Below are positions 6,934 through 12,100 of a stretch of 14,458 nt of DNA, piece after piece. The translations under genes were made by a program, and so were the position numbers. The notes beneath the pieces were generated by a model, which was not told where the DNA came from, searched no databases, and was given only the letters and a program-made list of their open reading frames with translations. Source of the DNA: Chloroflexi bacterium RBG_16_57_11. Its GTDB lineage: Bacteria > Chloroflexota > Anaerolineae > Anaerolineales > UBA4823. The stretch covers positions 21,584-36,041 of the forward strand of contig MGNS01000068.1 of assembly GCA_001795165.1 (NCBI GenBank), in the 5' to 3' direction. Each line of letters opens with the position of its first letter. Positions within the stretch are counted from its first letter, which is position 1.

Positions 6934-7933
6934 GCCCCTGGTCAGCGTCCTGATGCCAGCTTACAACAACCGGAAATTTATCGGAGCGGCGATAGAAAGC
7001 GTGCTGGCTCAGACTTACACTCATTTCGAGTTGCTCATTATCGACGATGGCTCTACAGATGAAACTTCGGCCCTCGCTACAACCTACGGTGATGGCGATC
7101 CGCGTGTACGGATATATCCACAGCCACATGCTGGAATAGCAGAGGCCCGAAATCGCGCATTAAGCCTGGCACAAGGGGAGGTCTTTGCATGGTTGGATGC
7201 CGATGACCTGGCTCGACCCCGGCGTCTCGAACAACAGCTTGCCTTAATTCTAAAATTTCCACAGCTTTTGATCGTTGGTTCAGCCTATCAAGTGATCGAT
7301 GAGCACGGCGTTTCACTGGCCACCCATAAGATGCCAGCCTCAGATACAATGATCCGCTGGCACTGTCTTTTTCACAGCCCTTTTGCCCAATCATCCGTGA
7401 TGTTACGCAAAGAGGTATTGAGATCGAACCGTTTGAGCTACGATCCTGTGATGGAGGCAGCGGAGGATTATGAGCTATGGTCACGCTTGTTAGAATACGG
7501 GCAGGGTTACAACATTTCTGAACCACTCGTGGAATATCGCCTGCATCCCGGACAGGTCAGCCAACGGAGCCAGATTCTGTTGGAGGAAAACGCCGGCCGT
7601 GTGGCCCGGAGGAATCTTATCGCCTTAGGCACCTCTTTGCCGGTTGAACAGGTACAAAAGCTTCGTGAATGGTTTTTTAATTTTCCGGCACGCTTGAGCG
7701 ATGCAGACCTTCCGTTAGCGGAGGCTTTCCTGGAAATACTTAACCGCTTCTCGGACCTTCCGGGATTGGAGGCGGCAGAAGTTGGGCGGTTGCGCGGTCG
7801 CTGGCTGGGCAGATCGTTGCGTGCGGGTCTGCGTAGCAGGAACATGGGTGGGAGTTGGCGGTTGTTGCGACGATTCAAGTCTGAGGATTGGAGACTCGCC
7901 CTGGCTTACCTGCGATCACGCGAAAAATCGTAG
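6923..7933 (+). CDS. GT2-family glycosyltransferase
   Basis: Inverting GT-A glycosyltransferase (GT2), 336 residues, cytoplasmic or membrane-associated. Seen: PLVSVLMPAYNNRKFIGAAI (5-24) at the N-terminus; LLIIDDGSTDET (37-48) for nucleotide binding; GIAEARNRAL (71-80); metal-binding WLDADDLARP (90-99); acidic catalytic-base region EAAEDYELWSRL (178-189, E181/D182); and YRLHPGQVS (205-213), a family-typical close to the GT-A domain. A basic helical tail of about 120 residues follows, which may bind membrane or partner proteins. It overlaps the stop of the previous gene by 11 bases, so the two are probably translated together. Substrate is not predictable. Confidence 0.92.
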   Translation: MQAEPLVSVLMPAYNNRKFIGAAIESVLAQTYTHFELLIIDDGSTDETSALATTYGDGDPRVRIYPQPHAGIAEARNRALSLAQGEVFAWLDADDLARPRRLEQQLALILKFPQLLIVGSAYQVIDEHGVSLATHKMPASDTMIRWHCLFHSPFAQSSVMLRKEVLRSNRLSYDPVMEAAEDYELWSRLLEYGQGYNISEPLVEYRLHPGQVSQRSQILLEENAGRVARRNLIALGTSLPVEQVQKLREWFFNFPARLSDADLPLAEAFLEILNRFSDLPGLEAAEVGRLRGRWLGRSLRAGLRSRNMGGSWRLLRRFKSEDWRLALAYLRSREKS

Positions 7934-7984
7934 CTGCACAGGTGAGCAACGTCTTACAAAGTTCATGAAAACAAAATCGCCGCC

Positions 7985-8941
7985 ATGAAATTGCTGATTA
8001 CAGTCTGTATCTACACCTTCAATCGGGCGCAGCTGTTAGCCGAAGCCCTGGATAGCGTTTGCAACCAGACTATGTTAACTGCGGATTACGAGGTGGTTGT
8101 CGTCGATAACCGCTCTACGGATAATACGCGTGAAGTGGTGAAGGACTTTGAAAAACGCATGAAAAATCTGCGCTATTGCTATGAAGAACAGCTCGGCATC
8201 GCCAACGCCAGGAACCGCGGTTGGAAAGAGGCCAGCGGGGATTACATCGCTTACCTGGACGATGACGGGACACCTCCACCCGATTGGCTTTGCATCGCCG
8301 CTGAGGTGATCCGCCTCCACTCCCCTGATCTATTTGGTGGACCATTCTATCCATCTTACGCCGGGCTGAAGCCGGCCTGGTTCAAGGACGAATATGGCAC
8401 TTTCACCCTCGGCGATGAGGCCAGAGTGCTTGTTTCCTCGGGTGAATACCTGAGTGGCGGCAACCTGTTTGTCCGTCGTCGGTTGCTTGAGCAAATGGGC
8501 GGTTTTGATCCCGGTTTAGGCATGCAGGGCAAGCAGATTGGTTATGGTGAGGAGACCGCTTTCATACGTCGTATGAGACGGGAAAAACCCGAAACGCAGA
8601 TATTCTATGAACCGCGTCTTTATATCCACCATCGAGTGCGCCCGGAAAAAATGCGTTTCGCCTGGCAATTGCGCCACCGCTTTGCTCAGGGCCGATACGG
8701 TTACCTGACATTTAGTGACGGTGTGCATCGAATGACGTTGCGACATTTACTGGGGTTAGTGGTACTGCCGGTAGTCATCGCAACACAAGCCTCGTTTGGT
8801 GTGGTTTTACGCGACCGTAAGATTTACCCCTATCCGCAAAATTATTATTATGAGCGAGTATTTCAGCGCATTGCCACCTTCGGCAAGCTTTACGAGCGGC
8901 TGTGTTACGCTCTGGGTGCCAGGAGAGCTGTGGATGGCTGA
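7985..8941 (+). CDS. GT2-family glycosyltransferase
   Basis: 318-residue GT-A enzyme. Seen: LITVCIYTFNRAQLLAEALDS (4-24); VVVVDNRSTDNT (37-48); GIANARNRGW (71-80); metal-binding YLDDDGTPPPDWL (90-102); a substrate-loop region SGEYLSGGNLFVRRRLLEQMGGFD (152-175); and GYGEETAFIRRM (186-197) with acidic pair E189/E190 as likely catalytic base. A hydrophobic stretch LLGLVVLPVVIATQASFGVVL (255-275) may anchor the protein at the membrane. A 51-base gap separates it from the previous gene; no good Shine-Dalgarno precedes ATG 7985. A seven-codon frame (ATG 7964) ends in ATGA over this start, which may be accidental. Its last eight bases overlap the fusion gene. Confidence 0.92.
   Translation: MKLLITVCIYTFNRAQLLAEALDSVCNQTMLTADYEVVVVDNRSTDNTREVVKDFEKRMKNLRYCYEEQLGIANARNRGWKEASGDYIAYLDDDGTPPPDWLCIAAEVIRLHSPDLFGGPFYPSYAGLKPAWFKDEYGTFTLGDEARVLVSSGEYLSGGNLFVRRRLLEQMGGFDPGLGMQGKQIGYGEETAFIRRMRREKPETQIFYEPRLYIHHRVRPEKMRFAWQLRHRFAQGRYGYLTFSDGVHRMTLRHLLGLVVLPVVIATQASFGVVLRDRKIYPYPQNYYYERVFQRIATFGKLYERLCYALGARRAVDG
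8921..8927 (+). promoter_or_regulatory. Shine-Dalgarno AGGAGAG deciding ATG 8934
   Basis: AGGAG with 8 bases to ATG 8934 inside the end of the preceding gene. It rejects the longer open frame that begins at 8796 and would overlap that gene by 146 bases. Confidence 0.65.
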
Positions 8942-10976
8942 AATACCCTGGGTCGGTCAGCCGCCGGTGGTCCTTTTTGCCTTCAACAGGCCCGACAAGC
9001 TACGCCGTGTGCTGGCGGCACTGAAAGCGGAGAGCCTACCACGTCTGGTCGTGTATGTGGATGGGCCGCGCGGTGAAGAAGACCGGCCGGCGGTGCTGGC
9101 CTGCCAGGCGCTGGCTGAGGGCGTAAATTGGGCGGAGACCGAGTTGCATTTTGACACGCAGAACCGCGGATCGTGGACGCAGGCGCACATGGTTTCCAAG
9201 GTCATGCAGCGTTACTCGACGGCGATCTTCCTGGAGGATGACTGCCTGCCTGTGCCCGGCTTTTACACGTTCATGCGCCGGGCTTTGGAGAATTACGCCC
9301 CGGAGAGGCGTGTCTTTTCCATTGGCGGCTACCAACACCTGCCCCCAGAGTTCTTTCACGACTACCCCTATTCGCTGGTCAGCGGGGCGCGTTTTATCGG
9401 CTGGGGTTGGGCGACCTGGCGTGATCGTTGGGAGGAGGTCTGGCCTTTCTTCGAAGACTACCAGAGCCTTTTCGATCACCTGACTCGCATGCCCGAAGTT
9501 ACCGGTCGGGATGTGCCGATCGCCGTACGCCAGATGGTCGCCGGGCGGACGGAGCACAATTGGGATATGCGCCTCACCCTGGCGACGGTGTGGCTGAAAA
9601 AGGTACACCTGTTGCCGGTCAAAGGCCTGGTGCGCACCATCGGCCTGGATTTCTCCGGTGTGCATGGCAGCCTGACAAACTTGCTACGCGCCAGGTTGTT
9701 GCATAACCGCAACATTGCTCCACGGGCTCCGATGGAGATCGACTGGCTGGAGGATATTTCACCAAATTGCGAGTACATCGCCGGGCTACGCGATTTCGTC
9801 TCCCATGCCCAGACCATTACCTTGCGCCGCCAGGCGGAGCGTGGAAGGGTTTTATATCGGCGCTACATCTGGCCACGGCGAGAAGTGCTGCGCGATCTGG
9901 CGCCTGAAAGCGGTAAGAAACCTGCCCGGCGAGCGCTGCTGTCTTATATCGTCCACCCCTTCTTTATCCCTGATGACGACCCGCGCTACTTTAACCATAC
10001 CAATATCTGGCTCGCCTGGGCCATCGTCCAGGTTTTGAACAAGTTGGGCTATGCCGTGGATGTGATCCATTACCGCGATCAGGGCGAGCTCCCAGGCTGG
10101 AATTACGACCTTTTCATCGGACATGGCGGGGAGAATTTCGAGCGCATCTGCCGTCAGCTGCGACCATCGGCGCGCAAGCTCCTGTTCACCACAACCAGTT
10201 ATTGGCAGTACAACAACATTCAGGAAGAAACCCGCTTTGCCAATTTGGAGCAGCGCCGGGGTGTCAGGTTACCTTACGATCGTCGTATCCGGCACAACGA
10301 AGACTCCGCCCTGAGCCTGGCAGACGGTGTGATCGGCCTGGGTAATCCGGTTACGCAAGGCACCTATGTTGGTTTCGATCATGTGGTCACGCTCAATGGC
10401 GTAGCGCTTTATGATGACACACTGGACTGGTGTCCGAAGGAGTTCGGTGCCAGCCGCCAGCATTACCTTTTCTTTTCTGGCCCAGGCAATGTGCACAAAG
10501 GGCTCGATTTGCTACTGGAAGCCTTCACCGTTCTGCCGCAGCACTTGTGGATCAGCACCCGTCTGGACCACCATTTTGGTAAGCTGTACGCTCGCGAATT
10601 GAATCGTCTGCCCAATATCCACATGCTGGGCTGGGTCCAGCCGCGCTCCCGGCTATTCTACCAGATCATGCGCCAGTGTGGTTTTGCCATCCTGCCTTCT
10701 TGCAGCGAAGGCCAGTCGCAGTCGGTGGTGGAATGTATGAACCAGGGGCTGGTGCCGGTGGTCAGCCGGGAATGTGGGTTAAGCGTGGACGGTTTTGGAG
10801 TGTACATCGACTCGTTCAACGTAGTAGATATAACCGGCCTGGTTGGCGAGCTTTCCGCCTGGACGCCAATGCATCTCGAGCAAACCGCTCAAGCCTCTCG
10901 TGCCGTGGCCCAAAGCGAATATTCACAGGTGACGTTTCTGCAGCGGTTGGAGGAGGCAATCCAGGCTTTTCTATGA
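8934..10976 (+). CDS. Two-domain glycosyltransferase: GT-A-like N-terminus fused to GT4-like C-terminus
   Basis: 680 residues carrying two apparent transferase domains. N-terminal part (about 8-310): VVLFAFNRPDKLRRVLAALK (12-31), VVYVDGPRG (39-47), a GT13-like NRGSWTQAHMVSKVMQRY (77-94) and metal-site-like AIFLEDDCLP (97-106, E101-D103), then ARFIGWGWATWRDRW (152-166), as found in uncharacterised bacterial GT-A proteins. C-terminal part (about 335-680): IVHPFFIPDDDPRYFNHTN (339-357), FFSGPGNVHKGLDLLLEAF (513-531), and LPSCSEGQSQSVVECMNQG (587-605) with the GT4 EX7E pair E592/E600. Residues 300-335 form a basic linker. The GT-B half keeps the donor-site landmarks, so both halves may be active, giving two successive sugar transfers; this is inferred. 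Start ATG 8934 has a good Shine-Dalgarno and overlaps the previous gene by 8 bases (ATGGCTGA). It overlaps the next gene by ATGA. Confidence 0.9.
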   Translation: MAEIPWVGQPPVVLFAFNRPDKLRRVLAALKAESLPRLVVYVDGPRGEEDRPAVLACQALAEGVNWAETELHFDTQNRGSWTQAHMVSKVMQRYSTAIFLEDDCLPVPGFYTFMRRALENYAPERRVFSIGGYQHLPPEFFHDYPYSLVSGARFIGWGWATWRDRWEEVWPFFEDYQSLFDHLTRMPEVTGRDVPIAVRQMVAGRTEHNWDMRLTLATVWLKKVHLLPVKGLVRTIGLDFSGVHGSLTNLLRARLLHNRNIAPRAPMEIDWLEDISPNCEYIAGLRDFVSHAQTITLRRQAERGRVLYRRYIWPRREVLRDLAPESGKKPARRALLSYIVHPFFIPDDDPRYFNHTNIWLAWAIVQVLNKLGYAVDVIHYRDQGELPGWNYDLFIGHGGENFERICRQLRPSARKLLFTTTSYWQYNNIQEETRFANLEQRRGVRLPYDRRIRHNEDSALSLADGVIGLGNPVTQGTYVGFDHVVTLNGVALYDDTLDWCPKEFGASRQHYLFFSGPGNVHKGLDLLLEAFTVLPQHLWISTRLDHHFGKLYARELNRLPNIHMLGWVQPRSRLFYQIMRQCGFAILPSCSEGQSQSVVECMNQGLVPVVSRECGLSVDGFGVYIDSFNVVDITGLVGELSAWTPMHLEQTAQASRAVAQSEYSQVTFLQRLEEAIQAFL

Positions 10977-11908
10977 GCGGCTTGCCCGATGGACCACTTG
11001 TCTCGATCATCACACCCTCGTACAACCAGGGCCGATTTCTCGAAGCGACGATTCGCTCGGTGTTAGAGCAAGACTATCCACACATCGAGTATATTGTCAT
11101 GGACGGCGGTTCCACCGATGAAAGTGTCCCAATCATTCACCAGTACGATAATCGCCTGGCCTATTGGGAATCGCTGCCTGACCGCGGACAGGCGCATGCG
11201 ATCAACAAAGGGTTAACGCATGCCAGGGGCGAGATACTCGGTTGGCTGAATTCGGATGATCTATTGGCGCCTGGCTCTGTGAGGCGAGCCGTGGAAACCT
11301 TTCAAAGCCAGCCGGGGATCGACGTGGTATATGGACGGCTGGAGCGTATCGATGAGTTGGGCCGGTCAATCCCTACGCCTATTTTGCCGAAAGACCGGCT
11401 TGAGTTCGGGAGCGCACACGTCATCGGCGAGTGCATTGTCAACCAGCCTGGAGCGTTCTGGCGCAGAGGTATCATGGACCTGGTCGGTCTGCTTGACGAG
11501 AGCCTGATCTACGGCCTGGACTTTCAATACTGGATCCGCATGGCGCTGGCTGGTGCCAGGTTCAAGCGTGTCGATTCGGTAGTGGCTTATTTTCGCCTGA
11601 GCGGTGGCTCCAAAACCGTCGGGCAGACTGCCGCCCATGCGGAGGAACAGTACAAGACCCTCGAAAGAGTTCTTGCAGACCCTGAGCTGGGTCGGAAACT
11701 GGGACTGACCGAATCGCAAATCCGCCGTCAGACACGCCGGACGCGAGCCGAGATCGCCCTGCGCGCCGCGTATGGATACGCAAAGCTGCGAGATTTCAAG
11801 CGGACACGTATCTGGCTGGGAGTTGTGCTCAGGAATGACTCCCTGGCTATTTTCGAACGGCGTTACATTGATCTAGGCTTTGCCAGCCTGCGGCGTCGCT
11901 GGATGTAA
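10973..11908 (+). CDS. GT2-family glycosyltransferase (WcaA-like)
   Basis: 311-residue GT-A enzyme. Seen: PLVSIITPSYNQGRFLEATI (8-27); EYIVMDGGSTDES (39-51); the subgroup-typical YWESLPDRGQAHAINKGL (64-81); metal-binding ILGWLNSDDLLAPG (88-101, N93-S-D-D96); IVNQPGAFWRRGIMDLVG (155-172); LDFQYWIRMAL (182-192) in the catalytic-base region, where many relatives have an acidic pair but here the acid is D183; then a basic C-terminal helix bundle with RRQTRRTR (251-258). It starts by ATGA overlap with the fusion gene. GGAGGAGG lies upstream but 17 bases away, too far for a normal ribosome site, so coupling is likely. It is the last gene before the 192-base gap. Substrate is unknown. Confidence 0.92.
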   Translation: MSGLPDGPLVSIITPSYNQGRFLEATIRSVLEQDYPHIEYIVMDGGSTDESVPIIHQYDNRLAYWESLPDRGQAHAINKGLTHARGEILGWLNSDDLLAPGSVRRAVETFQSQPGIDVVYGRLERIDELGRSIPTPILPKDRLEFGSAHVIGECIVNQPGAFWRRGIMDLVGLLDESLIYGLDFQYWIRMALAGARFKRVDSVVAYFRLSGGSKTVGQTAAHAEEQYKTLERVLADPELGRKLGLTESQIRRQTRRTRAEIALRAAYGYAKLRDFKRTRIWLGVVLRNDSLAIFERRYIDLGFASLRRRWM

Positions 11909-11980
11909 GGCGAGATGCTACCTGGTCACCAATAGTTGGGTCTGCCAGGCGTGATATGTGTGCCAGAAAACACCCGGTTA

Positions 11981-12018
11981 GATCCGGCGCCCTTGCTCAC
12001 CTTGGACAAGAGCCGATC
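11981..12018 (+). repeat. Imperfect hairpin in the intergenic region
   Basis: Outer arms GATCCGGC (11981-11988) and GCCGATC (12012-12018) pair with one bulged base; inner arms CTTG (11992-11995) and CAAG (12007-12010) can stack on them. No T tract follows. It could help end transcription of the GT operon or act as an RNA element upstream of the -10 at 12066, but chance pairing is possible. Confidence 0.3.
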
Positions 12019-12065
12019 CTAAGGCGTTGCGATCTCTTCTTCCCCCACCCTGGGGATACATTGGA

Positions 12066-12071
12066 TATAAT
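12066..12071 (+). promoter_or_regulatory. -10 TATAAT for the ligase-like gene
   Basis: Perfect TATAAT in the gap after the GT operon. The expected start near 12078 gives a leader of about 22 bases that includes the Shine-Dalgarno at 12090. No TTGACA-like -35 is found at 16-18 bases. Confidence 0.55.
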
Positions 12072-12089
12072 AGCCTGTAAAGTTTGATC

Positions 12090-12095
12090 GGAGGA
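12090..12095 (+). promoter_or_regulatory. Shine-Dalgarno GGAGGA deciding the TTG start at 12101
   Basis: A near-perfect GGAGGA with 5 bases to TTG 12101 argues for this non-ATG start over the first in-frame ATG at 12137, which lacks a ribosome site at the right distance. Confidence 0.65.
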
Positions 12096-12100
12096 AGCTT

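Larger units (their letters stand above)
11909..12100 (+). other. Intergenic region between the GT operon and the ligase-like gene
   Basis: The longest non-coding stretch here, 192 bases. It holds an imperfect hairpin (11981-12018), a C-rich then G-rich patch (CCCC at 12042-12045 facing GGGG at 12052-12055), a -10 box and a Shine-Dalgarno. No hairpin followed by a T tract is seen, so an intrinsic terminator for the GT operon cannot be assigned. A minus-strand open frame across it (12358-11978) is a shadow of the ligase-like gene. Confidence 0.6.

Noticed and set aside
7964..7988. Seven-codon frame ending ATGA over the start of the GT2 at 7985
   Set aside because: Too short to judge, no Shine-Dalgarno and no -10 at leaderless spacing; a chance overlap is the simplest reading.
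8796..8933. N-terminal extension of the fusion glycosyltransferase
   Set aside because: It overlaps the end of the preceding GT2 in another frame, while ATG 8934 has AGGAG at 8 bases and starts just before the GT-A domain.
10676..10972. N-terminal extension of the last GT2 gene
   Set aside because: It would overlap the GT4 half of the fusion gene by 300 bases; ATG 10973 gives a standard ATGA junction and a normal GT2 N-terminus.
12042..12055. CCCC-ACCCT-... -GGGG patch as an intrinsic terminator stem
   Set aside because: The stem is only about 4 base pairs and no T tract follows; it precedes a promoter rather than ending the GT operon directly.
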